Under the pieces are notes generated by a model. The model saw only the letters and a program-made list of their open reading frames with translations. It had not been told where the DNA came from and searched no databases. The translations under genes and the position numbers were made by a program. Below, piece by piece: positions 1 to 11,357 of a DNA stretch of 64,000 nucleotides. The stretch is from Rhodanobacter denitrificans (GTDB lineage Bacteria; Pseudomonadota; Gammaproteobacteria; Xanthomonadales; Rhodanobacteraceae): the NCBI RefSeq assembly GCF_000230695.2, contig NC_020541.1:1178001-1242000 (forward strand), in the 5' to 3' direction. Each line of letters starts with the position of its first letter. Position 1 is the stretch's first letter.

Positions 1-402
1 GTCGTCGCTGGGCACGCGGGTCTGCATCGCCAGCAGCGCGTCCATCGCGTCGCCGTAGAGTCTGTCCGCGTTCGCGCCGTTCAATTCCGCCAGGTACAGC
101 CGCGAGCCGAGATCCTCGATCAGCAGGAAGCCCTGCTGCAGATCGTGTGCTTGCACGGCCGGCACGTGCAGGCCGGCGGCGGCCAGCCGCGCGCCGATCG
201 CCAGCCATGGCCGCGGGTCTTCGCGCTGCGGCGGCGAATCCATCACGATCCAGCTTTGTCCGCCATGCGCGGTGCGCCAGTAGCTGCGGAAGCTGGCGTC
301 GGCCGAGGCAGGTTGCAGGGTCAGGCTGGCGTCGTCCAGCACCTGGCGGGTCCAGGCGAGACGGGCGGCGGCGCGATCGGCGATCGGGGTCATGGCAACC
401 AT
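1..402 (-). CDS. amgK: Partial AmgK-like aminoglycoside phosphotransferase-family sugar kinase (N-terminal part)
   Basis: This is the first 134 codons of a gene that runs off the left edge. Translation from 402 reads MVAMTPIADRAAARLAW and continues through a segment ending near GFLLIEDLGSRLYLAELN. The order of an N-terminal helix, a Q-S-W-I-V-M-D strand and the LIEDLG hinge is the APH kinase fold as found in AmgK, which phosphorylates N-acetylmuramate and N-acetylglucosamine at the anomeric position for peptidoglycan recycling. The catalytic loop lies outside the window. Two in-frame starts exist (402 and 393). The gene diverges from the suf regulator across 134 bases that include an AT-rich patch near 485-515, the likely promoter region for both. 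The AmgK assignment rests on the N-terminal third only; another APH-family kinase is possible. Confidence 0.72.
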   Translation of the reverse strand, partial: MVAMTPIADRAAARLAWTRQVLDDASLTLQPASADASFRSYWRTAHGGQSWIVMDSPPQREDPRPWLAIGARLAAAGLHVPAVQAHDLQQGFLLIEDLGSRLYLAELNGANADRLYGDAMDALLAMQTRVPSDD

Positions 403-536
403 GGGCAACAGGATGGCGCCAGCTTAGCGATCCGTCGGCGTGGTGACGAGACAGCCGGCGCCGCGGCATTGACCGCGCGGCATCGAATCAGTACCATTTT
501 AGTCCCGATTCAAGCACGCCAGCCCGAGCGCCCCCC

Positions 537-1021
537 ATGCTCCGCGTCAGCCGACTGACCGATTACGCCACCGTGGTGATGACCTGCATCGCCGCGCACC
601 CGGCCGAGGTGCTCAGCGCGGTGCAGATCGCCGACGAGACGCGGCTGGAACTGCCCACCGTGAGCAAGCTGCTGAAGGCGGTCGGCCATGCCGCGCTGGT
701 CGAGTCGTTCCGCGGCGTCAACGGCGGCTACCGGCTGGCCCGGCCGGCCGGCGAGATTTCGCTGGCCGAGATCGTCGAGGCGATCGAAGGGCCGATCGGC
801 ATGACCGAATGCAGCGTGGCCGAAGGCCAATGCGAGCGCGAATCGCAGTGCGGCGTGCGCGGCAGCTGGCAACTGGTCAACAACGTGCTGGACAACGCGC
901 TGCGCGCGGTCAGCCTGGCCGACATGCTCAAGCCGCAGCCGCCGCGGCCGCCGCGCCGGATTGCCACCGTGCCGCTGAGCGACATCGTCATGCCGGCGAA
1001 AGCCCGCCGGGTCACCACCGA

Positions 1022-1025
<4 letters not shown>
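537..1025 (+). CDS. Rrf2-family Fe-S-sensing regulator of the SUF operon (IscR/SufR type)
   Basis: The 162-residue protein begins [15 protein letters not shown], the usual start of an Rrf2 winged-helix DNA-binding domain. A helix-turn-helix spans roughly residues 27-50 and a wing ([10 protein letters not shown]) residues 60-69. Cys92, Cys99 and Cys105 have the spacing of the [2Fe-2S] ligand cysteines of E. coli IscR, so cluster-controlled DNA binding is expected. Its stop overlaps the sufB start (ATGA at 1022), so it is the first gene of the suf operon and very likely autoregulates it. The AT-rich stretch just upstream (485-515) is the probable operator/promoter, but I cannot define a binding site. 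The C-terminal tail after residue 130 is proline-rich and probably disordered. Confidence 0.93.
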
Positions 1026-2500
<1,475 letters not shown>

Positions 2501-2711
2501 TGTTTATTCCTTCTCCCTCCGGGAGACAAATCGGCAGGACTGCCGATTTGCACGGCGCGAGCCGCCGAAGGCAAGGCACATGGATGTGCCGAATGAAGGT
2601 GCCCGAAGGGCGGATGAGGGTACGGGCGGAGCGAGACATTGCGGCCCGCCCCGCACCCTCACCCCAACCCCTCTCCCGATGGGAGAGGGGCTAAAGAAAC
2701 CAGGAACAACC
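2501..2711 (+). repeat. Hairpin-rich repeat block between sufB and sufC
   Basis: The 211 non-coding bases hold several strong inverted repeats in the mRNA sense: AAATCGGCA/TGCCGATTT around a GGAC loop (about 2528-2549), GGCACA/TGTGCC around a TGGA loop (about 2575-2590), and CCCCTCTCCC/GGGAGAGGGG near 2669-2693. The stretch GGATGAGGGTACGGG in between resembles dispersed repeats seen in Xanthomonadaceae genomes, a comparison made from memory. The block is transcribed within the suf mRNA and could tune stability or sufC translation. No ribosome-binding site stronger than the purines at 2694-2707 is evident before the sufC ATG at 2712. Confidence 0.7.
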
Positions 2712-3460
<749 letters not shown>

Positions 3461-3464
<4 letters not shown>

Positions 3465-4780
3465 ACCAGCCGGCATCCCTGCCGTTGGCCGCCTCGCTGC
3501 TGGACGCGCCGCTGCCGGCCAGCGGCATCGCCTGGCTGGATGAGGCGCGCCGCGAGAACCGCGCCGCGTTCGCTGTCGGCGGGCTGCCCGGCGCGCGGGT
3601 CGAGGCGTGGAAATACACGGCGCTGCGCGGTCTCGGCCAGCGCCGCTTCGCCGCCGGCGACGCCGGAGCGGCGACGCGCGACGTCGATGCCGCCGAGTTC
3701 GCCCTGCCGGGCGTGGGCGGGCCGCGGCTGGTCTTCGTCAACGGCGTGTTCCGCGCCGACCTGTCGGCGCTCGAGGCGCTGCCCGACGGGCTGTCGCTGC
3801 AGCCACTGGCGCTGGCCCTGCGCGACGACGCGGAGCCGCTGCGCTTTGCCTTGTCGCGGCCGGCCTTGGTCGGGCACGTCCGCGAGGGCGGCGACGCGTT
3901 CGTGCAGGTCAACGCCGCCAGCGCCGCCGACGGTGTGGTGCTGAAAGTCGCCGCCCACGCGACGATCGCGGTGCCGGTGCAACTGGTCTTCGTCGGCGCC
4001 GCCGCGGAAAGCGAACTGGCCTGGCATGCGCGCAACCTGATCGAGCTGGGCGAGGGCGCCTCGCTGGCGCTGGTCGAGCACCACGTGGGCCACGGCGAGC
4101 AGGCCCAGCTGGCCACCCTGGTCGGCGACGTCGAGCTGCACGAAGGCGCGCAACTCCACTACACCGTGCTGCAGAACACCGCGACCGGCGCCCACCTGAT
4201 CCGTCGCAGCGGCCTGCGCCTGCACGCGCGCGCGCAGATGCGGCTGCACGTGCTGGAGCTGGGCGGCGCGCTGGTGCGGCACGACCTGCAGGCCGAGCTG
4301 GTCGGCGACGGAGCGCAGCTGCACACCCGCGGCGTGTTCATGCCGCACGGCCGCCAGCACGTCGATACCCAGCTGGCGATCCGCCACCAGGCGCTGAACA
4401 CCACCTCCACCTCCACCTGGCGCGGTGTCGCCAACGACCGTGCACGCGGCGTGTTCCGCGGCGCGATCCTGGTGGCGCCCGGCGCCGACGGCAGTGATGC
4501 CAGCCTCACCAACAAGAACCTGCTGCTGTCGCCGAATGCCGAGATCGACACCAAGCCGGAGCTGGAGATCTACGCCGACGAGGTGCAGGCCGCGCACGGC
4601 GCCACCGTGGGCCAGCTCGACGAGCGTTCGCTGTTCTACCTGCGCTCACGCGGCATCCCGCTGGCCGAGGCGCGTGCGCTGCTGACTGCCGCATTCTGCC
4701 GCGCGGTACTGGACGACGTGCCGAACGAGGCGCTGCGCGAGCATTTGTCGGCGTTGCTGAGCGCGCAATTGCCGGACTGA
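3461..4780 (+). CDS. sufD: SufD, Fe-S cluster assembly protein
   Basis: The 439-residue product is the SufB paralogue SufD, the second scaffold subunit of SufBC2D, involved in iron entry and complex stability. The C-terminal half carries the typical SufD sequence: a right-handed beta-helix core, GVFMPHGRQHVDTQLAIRH, then STSTWRGVANDRARGVFRG, LTNKNLLLSPNAEIDTKPEL and RSRGIPLAEARALLTAAFCR. The N-terminal region, including a VEAWKYTALRGL segment, is more divergent, as usual. The start overlaps the sufC stop by four bases. Confidence 0.96.
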
Positions 4781-4933
4781 TGCCCTTATCGCCTCCCCCG
4801 CTTGCAGGGGGAGGCGGGGAGGGGTAAGGCTTGTGATCTGAAGGTCAGGAGCGACCCCTCCCCAACCCTCCCCTGCGACCGAAGGAAGTCCCTTTGGGGC
4901 AAGCAGGGAAGGGACCCAACCGGATTCCCTCGA
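4781..4933 (+). repeat. G/C-tract repeat block between sufD and sufS
   Basis: These 153 bases contain no gene. They begin with an inverted repeat of CCTCCCCC/GGGGGAGG (about 4791-4815) and continue with CCCTCCCCAACCCTCCCC and an inverted GGGGCAAGC/GTCCCTTTG patch. Poly-C/poly-G blocks of this kind are dispersed elements in related genomes (recalled, not searched). It is the second repeat insertion inside the suf operon, and sufS is still co-directional only 153 bases downstream, so read-through is assumed. Confidence 0.6.
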
Positions 4934-6178
4934 ATGAACACCACCGCCAGCACGCCCACCGTCTTCGACGTCCAGCGCATCCGCGCGGATTTCCCGCTGC
5001 TGGCGCGCACGGTGCACGACAAGCCGCTGGTGTACCTGGACAACGCCAACACCAGCCAGAAGCCGCTGTCGGTGATCGAGGCGGTGGACCGGCACTACCG
5101 CGAGCGCAACGCGAACGTGGCGCGCGCGGTGCACCAGCTGGGCGAGGAAGCGACCGCCGCCTACGAAGGCGCACGCGACCGGTTGGTGCGCTTCCTCAAC
5201 GCGCCCTCGCGCAACGAGGTGATTCTCACCTCCGGCACCACCCAGTCGATCAACCTGGTCGCCTACAGTTACGCGTTGCCGCAGCTGAAGCCCGGCGACA
5301 GCATCCTCACCACGGTGATGGAGCACCACGCCAACATCGTGCCGTGGCAGCTGGTGGGTGCGCGCAGTGGCGCCACGGTGAAGGCCGCGCCGATCGACGA
5401 GCGCGGCGAGCTGATCGTGGAGAAGTACGTCGAGATGCTGACGCCTGAGGTGAAGCTGGCCTGCGTCACCCACGTTTCCAACGTGCTGGGTACGGTCAAC
5501 CCGGTGCGCGAGATCGCGCGCGAATGCCGGAAACGCGGCATCCCGCTGCTGGTCGACGGCTCGCAGGCAGCGCCGCACCGGCCGGTCGACGTGCAGGCGC
5601 TGGGCTGCGATTTCTACGCGGTCACCGGGCACAAGATGCTCGGCCCCACCGGCACCGGCGCGCTGTGGGCGAAGCGCGAACACCTGGAGGCGATGCCGCC
5701 GTTCTTCGGCGGCGGCGAGATGATTCGCGAGGTGAAGTTCTCCGGCACCACCTTCGCCGCGCCGCCGCACAAGTTCGAGGCCGGCACACCGAACATCGCC
5801 GGCTTCGCCGGGCTGTCGGCGGCGATCGACTATTACGCCTCGGTGGGCTTCGAGGCGATCCATGCCTGGGAGCAGCAGCTGCTGCACTACGCCACCGAGC
5901 GCCTGCGCGAGGTTCCCGGCCTGCGCATCATCGGCGAGGCGGCCGAGAAGGAGCCGGTGATCTCGTTCCTGCTGGAAGGCGCGCAGGCCACCGACCTGGC
6001 CACCCTGCTCGACCTGCAGGGCGTCGCGGTGCGCTCCGGCCATCACTGCGCGCACCCGCTGATGCAGTTCTACGGCGTACCCGCCACGCTGCGCGCCTCG
6101 CTCGCGTTCTACAACACGCGCGAGGAGATCGACGCGTTCGTGGTGGCCTTGCTCAAGGTACGCAAGCTGCTGATGTGA
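4934..6178 (+). CDS. sufS: SufS, group II cysteine desulfurase
   Basis: The 414-residue PLP enzyme removes sulfur from L-cysteine to give alanine and an enzyme-bound persulfide for SufB. Lys234 in TGHKMLGPTG is the PLP lysine, and Cys372 in RSGHHCAHPL is the persulfide cysteine on the short group II loop. The N-terminus (DFPLLARTVHDKPLVYLDNA) matches SufS, although the usual D-N-A-A-T-T-Q motif reads DNANTSQKP. SufS normally needs SufE or SufU as sulfur acceptor; neither is encoded next to this gene, so a partner should be elsewhere. The ATG at 4934 was chosen over longer in-frame extensions because those would translate the upstream repeat block. Confidence 0.96.
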   Translation: MNTTASTPTVFDVQRIRADFPLLARTVHDKPLVYLDNANTSQKPLSVIEAVDRHYRERNANVARAVHQLGEEATAAYEGARDRLVRFLNAPSRNEVILTSGTTQSINLVAYSYALPQLKPGDSILTTVMEHHANIVPWQLVGARSGATVKAAPIDERGELIVEKYVEMLTPEVKLACVTHVSNVLGTVNPVREIARECRKRGIPLLVDGSQAAPHRPVDVQALGCDFYAVTGHKMLGPTGTGALWAKREHLEAMPPFFGGGEMIREVKFSGTTFAAPPHKFEAGTPNIAGFAGLSAAIDYYASVGFEAIHAWEQQLLHYATERLREVPGLRIIGEAAEKEPVISFLLEGAQATDLATLLDLQGVAVRSGHHCAHPLMQFYGVPATLRASLAFYNTREEIDAFVVALLKVRKLLM

Positions 6179-6252
6179 GGCGGCGCCCGCCCGCATGGTC
6201 TGTCGCCGCCGTCGGCATTATGCTTTCCGTTCCACCCGCCACGACCGACTCC

Positions 6253-7167
6253 ATGCTCGCCAAGCTCCCCGGCCCGATCCGCATCCCGCTGGCCCTGCTG
6301 CTGCTCGCCGCCAATATCCTGCTGCACGTGCTGCCGCTGTTCGCGCTCAGCCTGGTCAAGGTGGTCGTGCCGGTGCACGGGATCCGGCTTGCCTGCTCGC
6401 GCATGCTGGTGGCGATCGCGGAGAGCTGGATCGGCGTCAACAACTTCCTGTTCGGCTTGTTCACCCGCATCCGCTGGCAGGTCGAAGGGCTGGCCGGCCT
6501 GCGTCGCGACGGCAACTACCTGGTGCTGTGCAACCACCAGAGCTGGGTGGACATCCCGGTGCTGCAGAAGGTGTTCAACCGGCGCGTGCCGTTCATGCGC
6601 TTCTTCCTCAAACAGCAGCTGATCTGGGTGCCTCTGCTCGGGCCGGCGTGGTGGGCGCTGGATTTCCCGTTCATGAAGCGCTACTCGCGGGAAACCCTGC
6701 TGCGCCATCCCGAACTGCAGGGCCGCGACCGCGAGGCCACCCGGCAGGCCTGCGCGAAGTTCCGCCACATGCCGGTGTCGGTGATGAACTTCGTCGAGGG
6801 CACCCGTTTCACGCCGGCCAAGCACGACGCGCAGTCCTCGCCGTACCGGCACCTGCTGCGGCCGAAGGCCGGCGGGCTGGCGTTCGTGCTGGACGCGATG
6901 GGCGACGCGCTGCACGCGACCCTCGACGTCACCATCGTCTATCCGGAAGGCCGCGGCACGATGATGGATCTGATTGCCGGTCGCGTGCACGACATTCGCG
7001 TGCACGTGCGCGAGCTGCCGATCGACGCCACCCTGGTGGGCAGCTACGACGACGACGCGGCGTTTCGCGGGCGCGTCAAGCTGTGGGTCAATGCGCTGTG
7101 GCGCGAGAAGGACGCCCGGGTCGCGCAGATGCTGATGGCGGCGGATGCCGCACCGGTGGGAGAGTGA
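6253..7167 (+). CDS. LPLAT-family acyltransferase (YihG/PlsC-like)
   Basis: The 304-residue protein starts with a hydrophobic segment (about residues 9-40, one or two membrane helices) and contains the glycerolipid acyltransferase block I, NHQSWVD (His95 and Asp100), plus block III, FVEGTRFT. These are the catalytic H-x4-D and substrate-binding motifs of 1-acylglycerol-3-phosphate acyltransferases. Overall length and the FPFMKR segment resemble E. coli YihG more than PlsC. It probably transfers an acyl chain to a lysophospholipid at the inner membrane. An alternative in-frame ATG at 6220 would add 11 residues. The following gene starts two bases after its stop, so the pair is likely co-transcribed. 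Confidence 0.88.
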   Translation: MLAKLPGPIRIPLALLLLAANILLHVLPLFALSLVKVVVPVHGIRLACSRMLVAIAESWIGVNNFLFGLFTRIRWQVEGLAGLRRDGNYLVLCNHQSWVDIPVLQKVFNRRVPFMRFFLKQQLIWVPLLGPAWWALDFPFMKRYSRETLLRHPELQGRDREATRQACAKFRHMPVSVMNFVEGTRFTPAKHDAQSSPYRHLLRPKAGGLAFVLDAMGDALHATLDVTIVYPEGRGTMMDLIAGRVHDIRVHVRELPIDATLVGSYDDDAAFRGRVKLWVNALWREKDARVAQMLMAADAAPVGE

Positions 7168-7168
7168 C

Positions 7169-8101
7169 ATGCGTATTCTGATCGTGGGCGCCGGTGCCAC
7201 CGGTGGCTACTTCGGCGGTCGCCTGCTGCAGCACGGGCGCGACGTGACGTTCCTGGTGCGCGAAAAGCGCGCGGCACAACTGGCGCAGCATGGCCTGTCG
7301 ATCAGGAGCGCCACCGGCGACGCCGACCTGCGTTCGCCGCCGACCGTGCTGGCCGGCGACCTGCGCGGGCCGTACGAGCTGATCGTGCTGAGCTGCAAGG
7401 CGTATGGCCTGGAGCAGGCGATGGCTGACATCGCGCCGGCGGCAGGGCCGCAGACCGTCATCCTGCCGCTGCTCAACGGCATGCGCCAGCTCGACCTGCT
7501 CGATGCGCGCTTCGGTGCGCAGCACGTGCTCGGCGGGCAGTGCGTGATCGCCGCCACGCTGGATGCAGACGGCGCCGTGCGCCACCTCAATACCTCGCAC
7601 AGCCTCACCTTCGGCGAGCGCGACGGCAGCGCGTCGGCGCGCATGCAGCGGATCACGCAGGCGCTGTCAGATGCGGGCTTCGATGCGCGGCCGAGCAGCA
7701 CGGTGCTGCAGGACATGTGGGACAAATGGATCTTCCTGGCGGCGCTGGCCGGCATCACCTGCCTGATGCGCGGCTCGGTCGGCGAGATCGTGGCTGCGCC
7801 GGGCGGCACGGCGGCGGCGCTGGATCTGCTGGAGGATTGCCGCGCGGTGGCCGAGCGTGCCGGCCATGCGCCGAGCGAGCAGACCCTGCAGCGGGCCCGC
7901 GGCGTGCTGACCGAGGCCGGCTCCACGCTGACCGCCTCGATGCTGCGTGACCTGCAGCATGGCCACCCGATCGAAGCCGACCACATCGTCGGCGACCTGC
8001 TGGCCCGCGCCGACCGCTCGCGCGACGAAGGCTCGCTGCTGGCGACGGTGTATGCGCATCTGAAGGTCTACGAAGCGGGCCGGTCGTCGGCGGCGGCATG
8101 A
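7169..8101 (+). CDS. panE: Ketopantoate reductase-family oxidoreductase (PanE/ApbA-like)
   Basis: The 310-residue protein begins with an N-terminal Rossmann fold, MRILIVGAGATGGYFGGRL, with the GAGATGG nucleotide-binding loop at residues 7-13 expected to bind NADPH. The middle has LPLLNGMRQLDLLDARFG and the C-terminal helical domain has the KWIFLAALAGITCL and HPIEADHI segments of the PanE family. PanE reduces 2-dehydropantoate to pantoate for coenzyme A synthesis. Many bacteria carry paralogues acting on other 2-keto acids, so the exact substrate is uncertain. The ATG at 7169 directly follows the acyltransferase stop, with GGGAGAG as ribosome-binding site. Confidence 0.85.
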   Translation: MRILIVGAGATGGYFGGRLLQHGRDVTFLVREKRAAQLAQHGLSIRSATGDADLRSPPTVLAGDLRGPYELIVLSCKAYGLEQAMADIAPAAGPQTVILPLLNGMRQLDLLDARFGAQHVLGGQCVIAATLDADGAVRHLNTSHSLTFGERDGSASARMQRITQALSDAGFDARPSSTVLQDMWDKWIFLAALAGITCLMRGSVGEIVAAPGGTAAALDLLEDCRAVAERAGHAPSEQTLQRARGVLTEAGSTLTASMLRDLQHGHPIEADHIVGDLLARADRSRDEGSLLATVYAHLKVYEAGRSSAAA

Positions 8102-8114
8102 AACCACCACGGCA

Positions 8115-8137
8115 CAGGGCGGGCAGTGCCTGCCCTG
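8115..8137. terminator. Possible bidirectional hairpin between converging genes
   Basis: An inverted repeat (CAGGGCGG at 8115-8122 with CTGCCCTG at 8130-8137, one G-T pair, seven-base loop) lies between the convergent panE-like and M13 peptidase genes. There is no T tract on either side, so this is only a candidate terminator. The remaining intergenic bases to 8234 show nothing else. Confidence 0.3.
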
Positions 8138-8234
8138 CGCCGTCGGTGACCTGCGCGAACGCTCGCTGCCGGCTACGCGCCATGCAGAGCCGCGGCCTTG
8201 CGGCTGCGGCTTCGGGTAGCGCAGGCGCCCGGGC

Positions 8235-10271
8235 TTACCAGATCTTCACCTGGCGCTCGCCGTCGCGCACCATGGCGTCGCCGCTCTTGCACCGGAATGC
8301 CCGGGCGAATTCCGGCATGTTCGACGGCGCGCCGATCGCGCGGAATTTCGCCGGTGCGTGCGGGTCGGTGTTGAGCAGGGTCAGCTGCGCCTCGGGGCGG
8401 ATGTTGCCGCGCCACACGCGGGCCCAGTTCAGGAAGAAGCGCTGCTCCTGGGTGTAGCCGTCGACCTTGCGCTGCGCCTCGGCCGGGTTCTTCGCCAGCG
8501 CCATCTGCAGCGCGGTGTAGGCCGCGTTGAGGCCGCCCAGGTCGCCGATGTTCTCGCCCATGGTGAGCTGGCCGTTGACGTGCTTGCCGGGCAGTGCTTC
8601 ATAGCCGTCGAACTGCGCGCCAAGTTTCGCGGTGCGCGCCTCGAACGCCGCGCGGTCGGCGTCGGTCCACCAGTTGACGTTGTTGCCGCGGGCGTCGAAC
8701 TTGCTGCCCTGGTCGTCGTAGCCGTGGCCCATCTCGTGGCCGATCACCGCGCCGATGCCACCGTAGTTGATCGCGTCGTCTGCGTTGGCGTCGAAGAACG
8801 GCGGCTGCAGGATCGCGGCCGGGAACACGATCTCGTTCTTCTGCGCGCTGTAGTAGGCGTTCACCGTCTGCGGGGTCATGCCCCATTCGCTGCGGTCGAC
8901 CGGCTTGCCGATCTTGGCGATGGCGTAGTCGTAGTTGAACTTGTTCGCCGCCTGCACGTTGGCGTAGTAGTCGCCCGGCGTCAGTGCCAGGCCGGACCAG
9001 TCACGCCACTTGTCGGGGTAGCCGATCTTCGGCACGAAGGTGGCCCATTTCTGCAGCGCCTTCTGCCTGGTCGCGTCGCTCATCCATTCGAGCTGCTCGA
9101 TGCGCGTGCGGAAGGCCGCGCTGAGGTTGGCCACCAGTTCCTCGGCGCGCTGCTTCGAGGCCGGCGAGAAGTGGTCGGCCACGTACAACTGGCCCAGCGC
9201 CATGCCCATGCCGTCGTTGGTGGCGTCGAGCACGCGCTTCCAGCGCGGCTTCATTTCCTTCTGCCCGTTCAGGGTCTGCGCGTTGAACGCGAAGTCTTCC
9301 TGCTGGAACGGCGTGGACAGGTACGGCGCCGCGTTGGCGATCGCGTGGTAGCGCAGGTAGGCCTGCCACTGCGCCAGCGGCACGTCGCCGAGCATCTGCT
9401 GCACTTCGGCGAAGAACTTCGGCTGCGACAGCGAGAAGCCGTCCTTCACGTAGGCACCCTGTGCCTTGAAGAACGCGGCCCAGTCGAAGTCCGGCGTGAC
9501 CTTGTCGGCCTCGGCGAGGCTGACGTAGTGGTAGCGGTTGTTCGGGTTGCGCATTTCCACCGGGGGCAGCGACACGGCGGCGAGGCGGGTTTCGAACGCC
9601 AGCACCGACTTGGCCTGCTGCTGCGCGTCGGTGGCGCCGACGCCGGTCAGTTCCAGCAGCTTGGCGATGTGCGCGACGTAGGCGGTGCGGATCTTGGCGT
9701 AGTCGGGCTTGCTGTAGTAGTCGACGGTGGGCAGGCCGAGGCCGCCCTGGCCGGCGTAGGCGATCTGCCGGTTGGAATCCTTGAAGTCGGCGTTGCCAGA
9801 GAAGCGGAACAGCACCGGCTCGCCGCGGGCGTAGCTGTCGCGGATGTAGCCGACCACGTCGGCACGGTTCTTCAACCCGGCGATGCGCGCCAGCTGCGGC
9901 CTGAGCGGATCGAAGCCGGCCCGCTCGATGGCCGCCTCATCCATGCCGGAGGCGTACAGGTAGCCGATCTTCTGCTCGATCGAGCCCGGCCTGGCGGCGG
10001 CCGCTTCGCGCGCGGCCTTCTCGACGATCGCGTGCTGCACGTTGAGGCTGCCCTCGCGCAGCGCGTCGAACGAACCCCAGCGCGTGCGGTCGGCGGGAAT
10101 CGGGTTGGCGGCCACCCATTTCGCGTTGACGAAGCCGTTGAAGTCGGTGCAGGCCTTGATCGAGCTGTCCAGCTCGTTCACGTCGAAGGCGGTGGTGGGG
10201 GCGGCCAGCGCGCTGCCGCCCAGCGTCATCGCCAGGGCGAAGGCCAGCGGCTTCATGCAACGGTGCTTCAT
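8235..10271 (-). CDS. M13-family (neprilysin/PepO-like) zinc metallopeptidase, secreted
   Basis: This 678-residue protein has an N-terminal signal peptide (MKHRCMKPLAFALAMTLGG, predicted cleavage after ALAA near residue 24). Its M13 catalytic domain carries HEMGH at 512-516 (zinc ligands and catalytic Glu) and GENIGD at about 572-577, which supplies the third zinc ligand Glu573 and the conserved Asp577. The C-terminus has the family NWARVWR segment, a Cys, and ends VKIW. M13 enzymes cut short peptides in the periplasm or outside the cell. The start at 10271 is preceded by GAAGGAA. It is paralogous to the M13 gene at 47501-49624 but, unlike it, has no lipobox. Downstream it converges on the panE-like gene. 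Confidence 0.95.
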   Translation of the reverse strand: MKHRCMKPLAFALAMTLGGSALAAPTTAFDVNELDSSIKACTDFNGFVNAKWVAANPIPADRTRWGSFDALREGSLNVQHAIVEKAAREAAAARPGSIEQKIGYLYASGMDEAAIERAGFDPLRPQLARIAGLKNRADVVGYIRDSYARGEPVLFRFSGNADFKDSNRQIAYAGQGGLGLPTVDYYSKPDYAKIRTAYVAHIAKLLELTGVGATDAQQQAKSVLAFETRLAAVSLPPVEMRNPNNRYHYVSLAEADKVTPDFDWAAFFKAQGAYVKDGFSLSQPKFFAEVQQMLGDVPLAQWQAYLRYHAIANAAPYLSTPFQQEDFAFNAQTLNGQKEMKPRWKRVLDATNDGMGMALGQLYVADHFSPASKQRAEELVANLSAAFRTRIEQLEWMSDATRQKALQKWATFVPKIGYPDKWRDWSGLALTPGDYYANVQAANKFNYDYAIAKIGKPVDRSEWGMTPQTVNAYYSAQKNEIVFPAAILQPPFFDANADDAINYGGIGAVIGHEMGHGYDDQGSKFDARGNNVNWWTDADRAAFEARTAKLGAQFDGYEALPGKHVNGQLTMGENIGDLGGLNAAYTALQMALAKNPAEAQRKVDGYTQEQRFFLNWARVWRGNIRPEAQLTLLNTDPHAPAKFRAIGAPSNMPEFARAFRCKSGDAMVRDGERQVKIW

Positions 10272-10447
10272 AAGTGGGTTCCTTCGGTGGGCACGCGGGT
10301 ACGCCCGGCCATCCGGGCGTCGCAAAATTTTGCGCAAACGGCAGGCTAGGCAAGGCGGTCGCGTGCTGCCCAGTGTCGAAGGTCACGCCCGGGCCGCCTG
10401 TTCCAGGTCATGGTGGGCTCGCCGGACGGCGCATTATCATCGCCGCG

Positions 10448-10996
10448 ATGAGCGCCCCCACCCTTCCCGTTTTCCGCCCGGCGACTCTCGCCGATGTCGA
10501 AGCCATCGTGGCCCTGGTCGAATCCGCGTACCGCGGCGAATCCGGCCTGCGCGGCTGGACTACCGAATCGCACCTGCTGGACGGCCAGCGCACCGACGCG
10601 GCCGACGTGCGCGGACTGATCGAGCGCCCGGGCAGCCGTATCCTGCTGGCCGAACGCGACGGCCGGCTGGTGGCCAGCTGCCACGTCGAACGCCAGGGCG
10701 ACAACGGCTACTTCGGCATGTTCGCGGTCGATCCGGCCGGGCAGGGCGGTGGCCTCGGCAAGCAGGTGCTGGCCGAGGCCGAACGGATCGCGCGCGAGGA
10801 GTGGCATTGCCGCGGCATGCGCATGACGGTGATCGTGCAGCGCGAGGAACTGATCGCCTGGTACGGCCGCCGCGGCTACCGGCGTACCGGCGAGTACCAG
10901 CCGTTCCCCTATGGCGACGAGCGTTTCGGCATCCCGCGCCGCGACGATCTGCGCTTCGAGGTATTGCGCAAGGACTTCGACGAGGTGACGGCATGA
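10448..10996 (+). CDS. GNAT-family N-acetyltransferase
   Basis: The 182-residue protein has the GNAT fold. Beta4 and the acetyl-CoA pyrophosphate loop read YFGMFAVDPAGQGGGLGKQV (residues about 96-115), matching the Q/R-x-x-G-x-G/A motif. A second conserved segment, ELIAWYGRRGYRRTGEYQPFPYG, follows. The acceptor is unknown. It is divergent from the M13 gene across 176 bases and overlaps the downstream Rieske ferredoxin gene by four bases (ATGA), indicating a two-gene operon. Confidence 0.88.
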   Translation: MSAPTLPVFRPATLADVEAIVALVESAYRGESGLRGWTTESHLLDGQRTDAADVRGLIERPGSRILLAERDGRLVASCHVERQGDNGYFGMFAVDPAGQGGGLGKQVLAEAERIAREEWHCRGMRMTVIVQREELIAWYGRRGYRRTGEYQPFPYGDERFGIPRRDDLRFEVLRKDFDEVTA

Positions 10997-11307
10997 ACGG
11001 CTGGGTACGGGTCGGCACGCGCAGCGACTTCCTGCCGGGCGAGTACAAGGTGGTGTGGGACGGCGACACGCCGATCGCGGTGTACAACATCGACGGCGCG
11101 CTGTACGCGGTGGAAGACATCTGCACCCACGACGGCGGCGATCTGGCCGGTGGCGAGGTGTTCGGCTTCGAGGTGGAATGCCCGCGCCACGGCGCCCGCT
11201 TCGACCTGCGCACCGGCGCGGTGACGAAACCGCCGGCGTACGAGCCGATCGCCAGTTTCCCGGTGCGCGAGGACGACGGCGCGATCTGGACCCGCGACGA
11301 TCGCTGA
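10993..11307 (+). CDS. Small Rieske-type [2Fe-2S] ferredoxin (non-haem oxygenase ferredoxin-like)
   Basis: The 104-residue protein is a single Rieske domain. Cys44-x-His46 in CTHDGG and Cys63-x2-His66 in CPRHGARFD are the cluster ligands, and no disulfide cysteines are present, as in soluble Rieske ferredoxins of ring-hydroxylating dioxygenases. No oxygenase subunit is nearby, so it is probably a housekeeping electron carrier. Its closeness to the suf operon, which would supply its cluster, may be relevant. It is translationally coupled to the upstream GNAT gene. Confidence 0.9.
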   Translation: MNGWVRVGTRSDFLPGEYKVVWDGDTPIAVYNIDGALYAVEDICTHDGGDLAGGEVFGFEVECPRHGARFDLRTGAVTKPPAYEPIASFPVREDDGAIWTRDDR

Positions 11308-11357
11308 TATCCTGCGCGCCGCTGGCGTTTGCCGGTGGTGATGGGGCAGGGGCAGCC

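Noticed and set aside
8098..8457. A plus-strand gene beginning at the panE-like stop
   Set aside because: It runs antisense into the C-terminus of the M13 peptidase, with no recognised motif.
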